Assembly (NCBI GenBank): GCA_002167605.1
Contig: NHCT01000041.1
Location: forward strand, 1-9,542
DNA from: Verrucomicrobia bacterium TMED40
GTDB lineage: Bacteria; Verrucomicrobiota; Verrucomicrobiia; Opitutales; Seribacteraceae
Direction of reading: 5' to 3'
DNA: 9,542 bases
The notes below the pieces were generated by a model. The model searched no databases and was not told the origin of the DNA. It was given only the letters and a program-made list of their open reading frames with translations. The position numbers were made by a program, and so were the translations under genes. The first letter of the stretch is position 1; every line of letters starts with the position of its first letter. Shown one piece after another: positions 1 through 7,084 of the stretch.

Positions 1-1686
1 GCCAGGCAGGGCGGCAGCCCAATCATTCAGCATTGGGTTATATTTCATCGTGCATGAACCCAAAGGGTAACATCCATCATCAGGACTGACATTCAAGTCC
101 GATAACTTTTCATAATATTGCGTGAGTTCGTCATGAGAAAAAGCCGGCAGGGTAGGGTCATTTGAGCGGACATAATTTTCCAGCAAATCGTTGGTTGCAG
201 ACCGGGGTTGAGCAGGGGATCGTTCAAAATTATCCCGGAAGAATCGAATCAGGGATTGCAGTTCCTCCTCTGACTGCATGTCAGTGAAGGTTATTTTTAA
301 AATCTTTTTTGAACTTGGAAGATCGGATCGACCAGTTACATCGACGCCGATTTGCAGGTCAGCGTCTCTGGCTTTGCCAAGAAGTCGTGGCAATGATTCG
401 TCGATTTCCAGCACCAACTCGTTGAAGCTAGGCGACCCGTCAAAGGCTAAACCGACACCTTTCAATTCATCTACGGCATTGAGGAATTTTTGTTTGTTGA
501 GTAAGGCGGTTTGCAGACTTATCTTTAACCCCGAGTTTCCCTTGGAAAGAAGGTTGGCTCCGGCAAGTGTGGCTAAAAAGGCCTGATTGGAGCATACATT
601 AGAAGTCGCTTTTTCTTTGCGAATATGCTGTTCGCGAGTCGATAAAACCATTACGAAACAATCTCGTCCGCTTATATCCTTGGCTTGCCCAATATAACGT
701 CCGGGAGTGTGCCTAAGGTCACGTTTGTTCCCTTCATTGTAGCGACAGCCGAACAACCCCAGTCCGGGTCCTCCAAAATTTGCCCCAATCGCGAGGTGCT
801 GGGCATCCCCAACGATAAAGTCTGCTCCTTGCTCTCCAAATTCGACGGGAGGTTTTAGGCCCCCGGATGCAAGAAGATAGGGGTCAATGGATGCGATGGA
901 ACGTACTCCTGATTGTTGGCAAAAATCTGTTAATGCATCGACATTTTCGAGCAGGCCGAGTGCATTGACTTGGGGAAACACAAAAGCCGAGTATTGATTT
1001 GCATGGTCCTTCAACTCCTGCTCGATCGCACCCAAATCTAAAAGTCCGCTTTGGGGTTCAATATCAACAAATGAAAATTCAATTCCCGTTTCCTGCACGA
1101 TGGTCTGCAGGACCTCCAGATCGTTGGGGAACAGGCTATTGGCAAGTAGGACATGTTTAGGTCGATTCGAGGTTCTAATCGCACAGGCAATCGCCTCGTA
1201 CATGGCAAATGAACGATCGTATAAAGAGGTATTAATGGCCTCGAATCCTGTTAGAGTGGAGATGGCGCATTGGTAAATCCAATGGGAGATAAGGGTGCCT
1301 TGGCTCCGTTCAGGTTGGTAGGGCGTGTAAGAGGTGCTTAAGGGGCGGAGGTTGGATACGAAATCAACGATGGGGTTAATTTTCCATACGGGTAGTTGAT
1401 CTCCAATAAAGGAAGTCCTTAGGGTGCTCTGTCCGGCTAATTCATGGATCCGGTTAACGGCAGACTCGTAACTGAGTTCTTCGGGAATATCCAGACCATC
1501 TTTGAATAATAAATGAGGAGAGATGCCCGTAAAAAGTTCCGGCAAGCCTTGGAGACCTGTAGCGGATAACATCGCGTCCAAGTCTTCTTGGGATGCTGAG
1601 ATGTAGTGACGCTCTGTTTCGCGTGGAAACTCCCTTGGGTCAAAGGGAAGAGAACTGAGAATGCTTTTTGTTGTCGAACCGTCCAT
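1..1686 (-). CDS. gcvP: Glycine decarboxylase (glycine cleavage P-protein), GcvPA-GcvPB fusion type, C-terminus outside window
   Basis: The P-protein is the PLP-dependent subunit of the cytoplasmic glycine cleavage system; it decarboxylates glycine and passes the aminomethyl group to lipoylated H-protein. The frame is open for 562 codons from ATG 1684-1686 to the left edge. An AGGAAG ribosome site lies about seven bases upstream. Residues about 1-440 resemble the GcvPA subunit: an N-terminal stretch with HYISASQEDLDAML, then YTPYQPERSQG at about 120-130. GcvPA normally has YDGATA a little later; here it reads YDRSFA. After a linker, YPLGSCTMKYNP begins at about 540. That wording is typical of the start of the separate GcvPB subunit, whereas one-chain P-proteins usually have IPLGSCTMKLN. 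The PLP-binding lysine lies in the missing C-terminal part, so activity cannot be judged. A terminator separates the gene from the upstream MORN gene, so it probably has its own promoter. The family call is secure; the fusion is inferred from continuity of the frame. Confidence 0.93.
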   Translation of the reverse strand, partial: MDGSTTKSILSSLPFDPREFPRETERHYISASQEDLDAMLSATGLQGLPELFTGISPHLLFKDGLDIPEELSYESAVNRIHELAGQSTLRTSFIGDQLPVWKINPIVDFVSNLRPLSTSYTPYQPERSQGTLISHWIYQCAISTLTGFEAINTSLYDRSFAMYEAIACAIRTSNRPKHVLLANSLFPNDLEVLQTIVQETGIEFSFVDIEPQSGLLDLGAIEQELKDHANQYSAFVFPQVNALGLLENVDALTDFCQQSGVRSIASIDPYLLASGGLKPPVEFGEQGADFIVGDAQHLAIGANFGGPGLGLFGCRYNEGNKRDLRHTPGRYIGQAKDISGRDCFVMVLSTREQHIRKEKATSNVCSNQAFLATLAGANLLSKGNSGLKISLQTALLNKQKFLNAVDELKGVGLAFDGSPSFNELVLEIDESLPRLLGKARDADLQIGVDVTGRSDLPSSKKILKITFTDMQSEEELQSLIRFFRDNFERSPAQPRSATNDLLENYVRSNDPTLPAFSHDELTQYYEKLSDLNVSPDDGCYPLGSCTMKYNPMLNDWAAALPG

Positions 1687-1715
1687 ATGTGCTTCCTAGA
1701 GAATTTTTTGTGTAA

Positions 1716-1744
1716 ATGAAACAGTGATTCATTCACGTTCACAA
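1716..1744 (-). promoter_or_regulatory. Possible gcvP promoter overlapping an imperfect inverted repeat
   Basis: On the minus strand TTGTGA (1739-1744) and TTTCAT (1716-1721) are 17 bases apart and lie about 30 bases before the gcvP start. The match to a sigma-70 promoter is poor. The same stretch (1717-1741) is an imperfect inverted repeat with a GTGA-TTCAT-TCAC core and outer TGAA/TTCA arms. It could be an operator or a small leader hairpin. Some promoter is expected here because a terminator lies just upstream, but these exact boxes are a guess. Confidence 0.28.
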
Positions 1745-1774
1745 ATTCCTCTAATGCAGGATGGGCAGTTTTGC

Positions 1775-1802
1775 AAAAAAGGTGATCAGGTATTCTCACC
1801 TT
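1775..1802 (-). terminator. Rho-independent terminator after the MORN-repeat gene
   Basis: Read on the minus strand, AAGGTGA and TCACCTT form a perfect 7-bp stem with a 10-base loop, and the transcript then enters a run of six Ts. It starts 34 bases past the stop of the MORN gene and ends about 90 bases before gcvP, so it should uncouple the two genes. The stem is short and only moderately GC-rich, so termination may be partial. Confidence 0.68.
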
Positions 1803-1835
1803 GCTGGCAGGCCAAGTGTTTAATTCTAGGGGGAT

Positions 1836-2921
1836 CTAGTCGACTAAGCGACCGTTTTTCCAAATATTTCTTTCGGATACGGAACCGTCTGATTCGTAGA
1901 AAATTTCTTCTCCGTGCAGCAGACCGTTCTTAAGACTTACGGAACCCTGTAAGGACCCCGATTGGTTCAGGATTCTCATGGTTCCTGAAAAAGGCTTGTT
2001 GGATTTTTTGACCCTCACGGTGTCCAACCCATTAATTAACTCGGTAATGAATTCAATCTCCGCTTCCTCCACCGTGCCTGTCCATGCATCCTCATCACTC
2101 GAACCCGAATCGCCAATGGGACTTTCTTTCGCGTCCCTTTGCTCGATTGGTTCGGGCTCAAACTGAGCGGTCGTCTCCCCTTCTTCAACGGCAGGGCTTG
2201 AGGTCAATTCCAAAAAGGAAGTGTCAGGTGATTCTGGTAGATTCGAAGTTGATGGCGTGGATTCATTCTGGGGTTCTTTAGGGGCTTTAGAACTTGGACT
2301 CTTAGTCTGTCTGTTCTTTGTATCAGGTGCAGGACCTTCTCCAGCTTTTGTACTTTCTGCATCAAACGCGTCCTGTGGGATTTCAGTGATGAGTAGATCG
2401 GGTTTTTGAGCTTTTGTTGGTAGCTTTTGTGGAATGGTCAGAAGTTTTCCGTTTTTCCACATTCCTTGAACTCGTCGCCCGTCGACAAAAATCAAAAGCC
2501 CTTCGCCATGCTGTTGGTCATTGAGCCATTCGCCTTGATAGACGGTGCCGTCGATTGAGGTGAAAATCCCATTCCCATGCCTTTTCCCTTTGAGGAAAGA
2601 ACCTTCGTAGCTAGAACCGTCTGGCCAAGAATAGGATCCGTTTCCAGTTCTTTCATCCTCTAGGTATTCTCCGACATATTGTTCACCATTAGCCCATTTA
2701 AATGAACCGACTCCATGTCGTTGATCATTGAGGAATGCGCCCTTGTAGGAAGAACCGTCAAGCCATAGGTAAGTGCCTTTGCCGTTTTTAGCACCATGCT
2801 CGTTCACTTCTCCTTTGAAGGTACCATCGGAAAAATCGATCGAAACAATTTTGTTGGATTGGCAGGACCATGAAAGGAGAGCCAAAATGCTGAGGGTTAT
2901 GTTGAGGATCGGCTTAGACAT
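1836..2921 (-). CDS. Putative lipoprotein with MORN repeats and an acidic/Ser/Pro-rich linker
   Basis: The specific function is unknown. From ATG 2919-2921 the product has 361 residues. Residues 1-20 look like a lipoprotein signal: a short basic start, a hydrophobic core and LLSWSC with Cys20, although tryptophan at -2 makes the lipobox imperfect. Residues about 33-160 hold five to six MORN repeats with a 23-residue period (YKGAF 59, YVGEY 82, YEGSF 105, YQGEW 128, VQGMW 151) and recurring HGxG turns. Residues about 165-290 are rich in Pro, Ser, Glu and Thr and are probably disordered. Residues about 305-361 return to MORN-like units (GSLQGSVSLKNGLLHGEEI). MORN arrays generally act as structural or membrane-associated scaffolds. 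A TTG start at 2975 would add 18 residues, but it lies beside a good -10 box and would spoil the signal peptide, so ATG 2921 is preferred, with GGATAG as a modest ribosome site. The gene appears monocistronic, with its own promoter and terminator. Confidence 0.85.
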   Translation of the reverse strand: MSKPILNITLSILALLSWSCQSNKIVSIDFSDGTFKGEVNEHGAKNGKGTYLWLDGSSYKGAFLNDQRHGVGSFKWANGEQYVGEYLEDERTGNGSYSWPDGSSYEGSFLKGKRHGNGIFTSIDGTVYQGEWLNDQQHGEGLLIFVDGRRVQGMWKNGKLLTIPQKLPTKAQKPDLLITEIPQDAFDAESTKAGEGPAPDTKNRQTKSPSSKAPKEPQNESTPSTSNLPESPDTSFLELTSSPAVEEGETTAQFEPEPIEQRDAKESPIGDSGSSDEDAWTGTVEEAEIEFITELINGLDTVRVKKSNKPFSGTMRILNQSGSLQGSVSLKNGLLHGEEIFYESDGSVSERNIWKNGRLVD

Positions 2922-2964
2922 ACAACTATCCAAAACTGCAATTGCGATTCGGGCAAGCGTGGAA

Positions 2965-2994
2965 ATGATACCCAATCAGAATCGTAAAAGTAAA
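2965..2994 (-). promoter_or_regulatory. Probable sigma-70 promoter of the MORN-repeat gene
   Basis: On the minus strand TTTACT (2989-2994) and TATCAT (2965-2970) are separated by 18 bases. The -10 box matches the consensus at five of six positions and the -35 box at four of six. Transcription should start near 2958, giving a leader of about 37 bases before ATG 2921. It would place the alternative TTG start (2975) upstream of the transcript. Confidence 0.5.
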
Positions 2995-2997
2995 GGA

Positions 2998-3027
2998 TTG
3001 CTCGAAGCGGACTGATCAGCATAGTAA
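2998..3027 (+). promoter_or_regulatory. Weak candidate promoter for tRNA-Ser
   Basis: TTGCTC (2998-3003) and TAGTAA (3022-3027) are spaced 18 bases apart, with the second box ending ten bases before the mature tRNA 5' end. The box matches are mediocre. The placement suits a tRNA transcribed alone, back to back with the MORN gene promoter. No plus-strand gene lies upstream that could supply read-through. Confidence 0.3.
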
Positions 3028-3037
3028 ATGATTTTTC

Positions 3038-3125
3038 GGAGAGGTGGCAGAGTGGTCGAATGTGCCTGACTCGAAATCAGGTGTGCCGCAAGGTACCGGG
3101 GGTTCGAATCCCTCCCTCTCCGCCA
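3038..3125 (+). tRNA. tRNA-Ser (anticodon CGA), CCA end encoded
   Basis: This tRNA reads the UCG serine codon. It folds as a complete class II cloverleaf. The acceptor strands GGAGAGG (3038-3044) and CCTCTCC pair perfectly. The anticodon stem CCTGA/TCAGG (3065-3069 and 3077-3081) encloses the loop CTCGAAA, with anticodon CGA at 3072-3074. The long variable arm GTGCC-GCAA-GGTAC is characteristic of serine tRNAs. The T arm is GGGGG-TTCGAAT-CCCTC with one G-U pair. The discriminator is G, followed by a genomically encoded CCA (3123-3125). The gene is isolated. The TPR gene on the opposite strand ends 14 bases beyond it, leaving little room for a separate terminator. Confidence 0.97.
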
Positions 3126-3139
3126 TCCGCCTAAGCCAA

Positions 3140-4543
3140 TTAAGCTCCTCCTGCGTTGTAGAAGGCATTGATTTTGTCGGCTACATCCTTATAGGAGATA
3201 TCCGAGGAATAAATCAACTTGAATTCTTCGATCGCACCTTCTTTATTCCCCATTGACTCGAAGCAACACCCAAGTTCGTAGATTGCATCTTTTTTACGAT
3301 CATCCATAACTTGGATTTCATTCTTTAAGAGATTGAACTGCTCAATCGCCAAATCATTAAAATTCTTTCGGCTGTAAGCTCGCCCCAAATGCAAGATAGC
3401 GTCCAACCGGACTTTGGCGTTTCTTTGTGCGAGTTGAAAGTGGGGCAGAGAGCCATCATAATCATCCTCCCCGAAGAGAATCAGACCAAGTTCATAGCGG
3501 TATCCATAATCATTGGGATAGCGTTGAACAAGAGATTCAAGCTGATTTTTTTGGTATTGTTTTTTGTTTTGAACGGATTCTTCCCACGATTTACGAATGG
3601 ATTCGTCATTGGGATTCTCTTGGTAAGCTTTCTCCCATTGATCAATGGCACAATCAAAGTATTCTAAAGTTAATTGACGTTCCTTTTCTTCGAGAGAAAC
3701 ATCCGATTGTCCAGCCTCCTGCTTGCGGGCTTCCTGAATCCAAGCAATGGCGTTCTCCAGGTCACCGTATCTTTGGTAATAATCGCTAAGCTGCCGGTAG
3801 TGGTTGAGGTTTTCCGGTTCCTTTTCGTACTTTTCGTAGGTTTGCCTAATCAAGTCTTCCAGGCTTTTGCTGTCGGTGACGGTTTTTGCAGCCTGTTCAA
3901 GAGACTGAGCCTCGGCTTCATCCTTGAGTTGCGTTCTGAAATCTTCGGATTGCTCCCACTTACCCTTGTTCATTGCCACGGCCACGGAGGCCCTTTTCAT
4001 AAGATCCTCGGCATCACCGTCACCGGGCGAGAGTTTCATAATTTCGCCACCGACGGCAATCGCACTTTCCGTATCCCCTGCCTCAATGTATGCATTCCCA
4101 AGTTCTTTCAGGTTTTTTACATCCTTGGGTTGGATTTTCTTGATCGTTTCATGAGCGAAAACGGCTGTCCTCGACATCCCAAGAGCGGATGCGGCATTGG
4201 CTAGCATATGATGCGCAAGCACATTACCGGGAGATTTAGAGATTAAATCCTCCGCCTTTACGAGCAGTCCTTCTGGATCCTTGTCGCTTTTTCCTATCAA
4301 CATGAAAGGTGCTGAGGTGACCTTACCTAAAAGTCCAGAAAGTCCCTTGGTTGAACTTTGGGCCATGCGAAATTGCAGGGCACGTAGTTTTTTCCTCAAT
4401 TCGAGGCAGCCGGGGCTTTGTTTGAGAATCGCAGCATATACTTCAATGGAGTAACTTGGGTTACTAAGGCTTGCCTTGTCGGCGGCCTCCAACTGCTTGA
4501 CTTGTCTTGGGTCAAGCTGGTTGATGAGAATTTCCTCAATCAT
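3140..4543 (-). CDS. Tetratricopeptide-repeat protein of unknown function
   Basis: The product has 467 residues with no signal peptide or membrane segment, so it is probably cytoplasmic. Residues about 90-175 carry TPR-like helical pairs ([20 protein letters not shown], then [20 protein letters not shown]). Residues about 185-225 form a charged, possibly coiled segment. Further TPRs follow at about 240-275 ([20 protein letters not shown]), 340-375 ([20 protein letters not shown]), 375-410 and 415-450 ([20 protein letters not shown]). Such proteins usually act as protein-binding scaffolds; the partner cannot be named. The chain ends NAGGA. The gene lies 67 bp downstream of glmM on the same strand with no clear terminator between, so cotranscription with trpD-glmM is likely. 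The start ATG 4541-4543 has only a weak GAAG upstream. The gene is convergent with tRNA-Ser. Confidence 0.85.
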   Translation of the reverse strand: MIEEILINQLDPRQVKQLEAADKASLSNPSYSIEVYAAILKQSPGCLELRKKLRALQFRMAQSSTKGLSGLLGKVTSAPFMLIGKSDKDPEGLLVKAEDLISKSPGNVLAHHMLANAASALGMSRTAVFAHETIKKIQPKDVKNLKELGNAYIEAGDTESAIAVGGEIMKLSPGDGDAEDLMKRASVAVAMNKGKWEQSEDFRTQLKDEAEAQSLEQAAKTVTDSKSLEDLIRQTYEKYEKEPENLNHYRQLSDYYQRYGDLENAIAWIQEARKQEAGQSDVSLEEKERQLTLEYFDCAIDQWEKAYQENPNDESIRKSWEESVQNKKQYQKNQLESLVQRYPNDYGYRYELGLILFGEDDYDGSLPHFQLAQRNAKVRLDAILHLGRAYSRKNFNDLAIEQFNLLKNEIQVMDDRKKDAIYELGCCFESMGNKEGAIEEFKLIYSSDISYKDVADKINAFYNAGGA

Positions 4544-4590
4544 GAATCGTCTTCAAAATGTCACTAGGGCAATTTAAACAAAATGCTGAA

Positions 4591-4606
4591 TCCATAGTTT
4601 TATGGA
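4591..4606. repeat. Small perfect inverted repeat between glmM and the TPR gene
   Basis: TCCATA and TATGGA form a 6-bp stem around a four-base loop, five bases or so after the glmM stop on the transcribed strand side. No T run follows on the minus strand, so it does not qualify as an intrinsic terminator. It may be a processing or stabilising hairpin in the trpD-glmM-TPR transcript, or a chance feature of AT-rich DNA. Confidence 0.35.
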
Positions 4607-4610
4607 GAAA

Positions 4611-5951
4611 TTACAATATTTTTTCTACACACTTTGACAAATTGGAAAAAACTTCATCGACCAAGGGTTCGCTTTTACCTTCCACTAATAACCTGATTTT
4701 GGGTTCAGTGCCTGAATATCTCAACAACACTCGACCTTCCTCTTGCATCAGTTCATTGCATTGTGCAAGCGATTCTTGGAGGATTGGAATTTCTTCCAGA
4801 GGTAATTTTTCTTTCACTGGGAAAGCCCCTGATTTTGAAGGCCAAAGAAAAAACTTCTTCGAGAACTCCGTCAAATTAGTTTGGGTTTTTACAAGGTAAT
4901 GGGCCACAGTCAGAGCCACATATAACCCGTCCCCGGTGGGAAGGTAATCAGATGCGACCACATGTCCGGACGATTCCCCCCCCCAATTGCATTTGCGAAT
5001 TTTCATTTCAAGTGCAACATTCCGGTCTCCGACTTCAGCTCGGTGAAACCCGACATTCATCTGTTTGAGGAAGGCCTCGATCCCAGAATTAGAATGAACG
5101 GTGGCTACCAATGAATGGCCCTTTAGTTCACCTTTTTCCAGTGCGATCTTAGCAAGTAATCCGAGAATCTTATCCCCATCCACAACTTGCCCGGAGTGGT
5201 CGATGAAGATCACCCGATCACCGTCTCCATCGTGGGCAATACCAAAATCGGCTTTTTCTTCGATCACCTTGAGGGCTACTTTTTGGGGGCACTCCGACCC
5301 CGCATCGTGGTTGATCATTCCATCTCCGGCGTTTAACAAAATTACTTGGGCCCCTAACGAATCAAAGGCCATGGGGGTCGTGCGTTGCGTTGCTCCATTG
5401 GCAAGATCCAGAACAACTTTTATTCCTTCCAAAATGTTTTTTGGGAACCGAGTGAGAAGATTTTTAATGTAAGGCCCCGTTATGTCTTGTTCCTTAAATG
5501 GACCATTCGAATCAGCGAAACTGTCCGTTGGTTCGATAAATGATTCGATGGCTTCCTCTTCTTCGATGGAAAGCTTGGACCCAAACTGCGAGAAAACCTT
5601 AAGACCGTTGTCGGTGTGAGGATTGTGGGAGGCGGTGACCATAACTCCTAGAAGAGCGTTGGAGTCAATTACTCCGAATGCCAGGGCAGGGGTAGGGACC
5701 ATGCCTGCATCTAGAACATCAAAGCCTTCTTTTTGCAGGCCGGATCCACAAGCATCTTGCAAGCCTTTGCCGGAAGGTCTCGGGTCACGACCAAGCAAAA
5801 CCGCCCCATGAGTCTTTGCGTTGAATCTGAGAAACTTTCCCAAGGCTATGCCGAATGAGTGCGCAAAGTTATGATTTATGATTGCTCCATCCACTGCTCC
5901 GCGAATGCCATCTGTTCCAAAAAACTTCATTTGAAAGTTAGGCGAAGACAT
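4611..5951 (-). CDS. glmM: Phosphoglucosamine mutase
   Basis: GlmM converts glucosamine-6-phosphate to glucosamine-1-phosphate in the cytoplasm, feeding UDP-GlcNAc for peptidoglycan and lipopolysaccharide. The 446-residue length is normal for the family. Diagnostic motifs are FGTDGIRG (11-18), the catalytic phosphoserine loop TASHNP with Ser108, the metal-binding DGDGDR (241-246), the sugar-specificity loop GGESSGH (324-330) and the phosphate-binding RYSGTEPKIR (411-420). FGTDGIRG and GESSGH favour GlmM over other phosphohexomutases. The start ATG 5949-5951 lies inside the end of trpD (14-bp overlap) and has GGAAA about eight to ten bases upstream. An internal ATG at 5930 would avoid the overlap but has a poorer ribosome site. 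The overlap suggests translational coupling to trpD. GlmM enzymes are activated by serine phosphorylation. One oddity is a run of nine Gs encoding the start of the GGESSGH loop. Confidence 0.96.
   Translation of the reverse strand: MSSPNFQMKFFGTDGIRGAVDGAIINHNFAHSFGIALGKFLRFNAKTHGAVLLGRDPRPSGKGLQDACGSGLQKEGFDVLDAGMVPTPALAFGVIDSNALLGVMVTASHNPHTDNGLKVFSQFGSKLSIEEEEAIESFIEPTDSFADSNGPFKEQDITGPYIKNLLTRFPKNILEGIKVVLDLANGATQRTTPMAFDSLGAQVILLNAGDGMINHDAGSECPQKVALKVIEEKADFGIAHDGDGDRVIFIDHSGQVVDGDKILGLLAKIALEKGELKGHSLVATVHSNSGIEAFLKQMNVGFHRAEVGDRNVALEMKIRKCNWGGESSGHVVASDYLPTGDGLYVALTVAHYLVKTQTNLTEFSKKFFLWPSKSGAFPVKEKLPLEEIPILQESLAQCNELMQEEGRVLLRYSGTEPKIRLLVEGKSEPLVDEVFSNLSKCVEKIL
4976..4984. repeat. 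Nine-base C/G homopolymer inside glmM
   Basis: The plus strand has nine consecutive Cs, read as Gs in glmM, where they encode the residues N-W-G-G-E entering the substrate loop. The frame is intact as given and the downstream motifs are present. Runs of this length are prone to polymerase slippage and to sequencing error; a one-base change would remove the last quarter of the enzyme. Confidence 0.95.
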
Positions 5952-6996
5952 TTTTGACTTTTTCCAGCCATTTCAGAACCTGACCGTTTTTTAACAGAGA
6001 GTGGGATAAGGCAATCCCTTCTTCCAAGGATTCGACTTTCCCGCAAAGAGTAAAGGCCGAGGCCGCATTAATGAGAATCGTGGCAAGTAGTCCAGGACTG
6101 CAGTCCACCCTGAGTGCACTGTTCATGATGCGTACATTCTCTTCCAAGTTCCCGCCCTTCAAATCATGAAAGTCAAAGGTGTCTTGATTCCATTTGGACG
6201 GACTCCATATTTCGGTTCCATTCGTTTGGATTCTTCCGTAACCATAAACGGCATTCTCTCCGCAGGCGGTCAATTCGTCGACTCCCTTGATGGGTTCGTT
6301 TGCAATGAGTCCGTGAACGATCATGCTGTGAGCCGTTCCGTTTTCCTGGAGGGCATTTCCAATGGGCGTTAGGTATTGTTGATCAAAAACCCCCAACAGT
6401 TGGTGGGCTGGTTTAGCTGGGTTTAAGGTGGGACCTAAGAGATTAAAAATCGTAACAATTCCTTCTTGAGCCAACAATTTTCTAACCGGTGCGATATTCT
6501 TGAATGAAGGATGATAATGAGGGGCGAAAAGAAATGCGAAATTTAGTTCTTCAAGGCCTGATCGGATCTTCTTTGGGGATGCATGCAAAGGAATGCCAAT
6601 GGCTTCAAGAAGATCCGCACTGCCGCAACTTGAGCTTATTGAACGATTTCCATGTTTGATTACGGGTACTCCTGCAGCTGCGACCATGAAGGAAACAAAG
6701 GTGGAAATGTTAAAGCTGCCCGCTTGATCTCCTCCCGTTCCGCAAAGATCAATCGCTGAATCTGCAAAGTCTTCCAATCCGGGATTGATCGCTCTTTTTC
6801 TAAACTCGTGCACGAAGCGGGAAAACTCCTTTGGACTTTCTCCTTTCTTGGCCAAAGCGGTCAGGAAAGATTTCTTTTGCAGGGGGCTTATCTTTTCGGA
6901 GGTCAGGTGATCGACGCATTCGGTTATTTGAACTTCGGTTAAGTCATGTCCGTTTAGAAGAAGTTCGGTTTCGGAAACTAGTATTTCTTCATCCAT
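5938..6996 (-). CDS. trpD: Anthranilate phosphoribosyltransferase
   Basis: TrpD joins anthranilate to phosphoribosyl pyrophosphate, the second committed step of tryptophan synthesis, in the cytoplasm. The product has 352 residues, within the family range. An all-helical N-terminal domain (about 1-75) precedes the PRPP-binding motifs CGTGGD (85-90), NIST (96-99) and KHGNRSISSSCGSAD (114-128). FLFAPHYHP (155-163) and Arg172 of APVR belong to the anthranilate side, IFNLLGP follows at 183-189, and the metal-binding GVDE is at 238-241. The stretch from APVR to TIFN is about three residues longer than in the common VRRELGVRTIFN form. The start ATG 6994-6996 has no clear ribosome site. No other trp genes are visible; the gene heads a probable unit with glmM, which it overlaps, and the TPR gene. 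I see no leader peptide with tandem Trp codons upstream. Confidence 0.96.
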   Translation of the reverse strand: MDEEILVSETELLLNGHDLTEVQITECVDHLTSEKISPLQKKSFLTALAKKGESPKEFSRFVHEFRKRAINPGLEDFADSAIDLCGTGGDQAGSFNISTFVSFMVAAAGVPVIKHGNRSISSSCGSADLLEAIGIPLHASPKKIRSGLEELNFAFLFAPHYHPSFKNIAPVRKLLAQEGIVTIFNLLGPTLNPAKPAHQLLGVFDQQYLTPIGNALQENGTAHSMIVHGLIANEPIKGVDELTACGENAVYGYGRIQTNGTEIWSPSKWNQDTFDFHDLKGGNLEENVRIMNSALRVDCSPGLLATILINAASAFTLCGKVESLEEGIALSHSLLKNGQVLKWLEKVKNVFA

Positions 6997-7084
6997 TTGA
7001 TTTATGCTACTTTTGGGTTCTAGAAAGAGGTTGCTTTAAGTTAGTCCTTGCTCTCTTTGAGTATTTGTTCTTGTAGAGCGTTTT
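6997..7084. promoter_or_regulatory. Divergent promoter region between trpD and uppP
   Basis: These 88 bases separate two divergently oriented genes, so promoters in both directions are expected. For uppP, TTGGGT (7013-7018) and TTTAAG (7035-7040) with a 16-base spacer are a weak possibility. For trpD, TAGCAT lies a little upstream of the ATG on the minus strand without a convincing -35 partner. No terminator, operator palindrome or riboswitch fold was recognised. The presence of promoters is an inference from gene orientation. Confidence 0.45.

Noticed and set aside
278..586. Plus-strand open frame of 102 codons
   Set aside because: It is antisense to the well-supported gcvP frame and has no recognisable motif or ribosome site.
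1687..1775. Glycine riboswitch upstream of gcvP
   Set aside because: The gap is under 90 bases between terminator and start, and I see none of the conserved glycine aptamer core sequences.
1437..1799. A 120-codon minus-strand open frame overlapping the gcvP start
   Set aside because: It is a shifted frame of gcvP that crosses the terminator; it shows no family resemblance, and the correct gcvP frame is continuous through the region.
2922..2975. Longer MORN protein starting at TTG 2975
   Set aside because: The TTG lies upstream of the predicted transcript start and would place 18 residues before a clear signal peptide; ATG 2921 fits better.
3038..3125. Integrated element at the tRNA-Ser 3' end
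   Set aside because: There is no integrase gene and no visible repeat of the tRNA end elsewhere in the window; the flanking genes look like ordinary chromosome.
3674..4204. Plus-strand open frame of 176 codons
   Set aside because: It is a complement shadow of the TPR gene; its hydrophobic look arises from reading Glu/Lys codons backwards.
4591..4606. Terminator after glmM
   Set aside because: The stem is short and AT-rich with no following T run on the minus strand, so I list it only as an inverted repeat.
6997..7084. Trp attenuator or leader peptide before trpD
   Set aside because: There is no short frame with tandem Trp codons and no competing hairpins with a T run.
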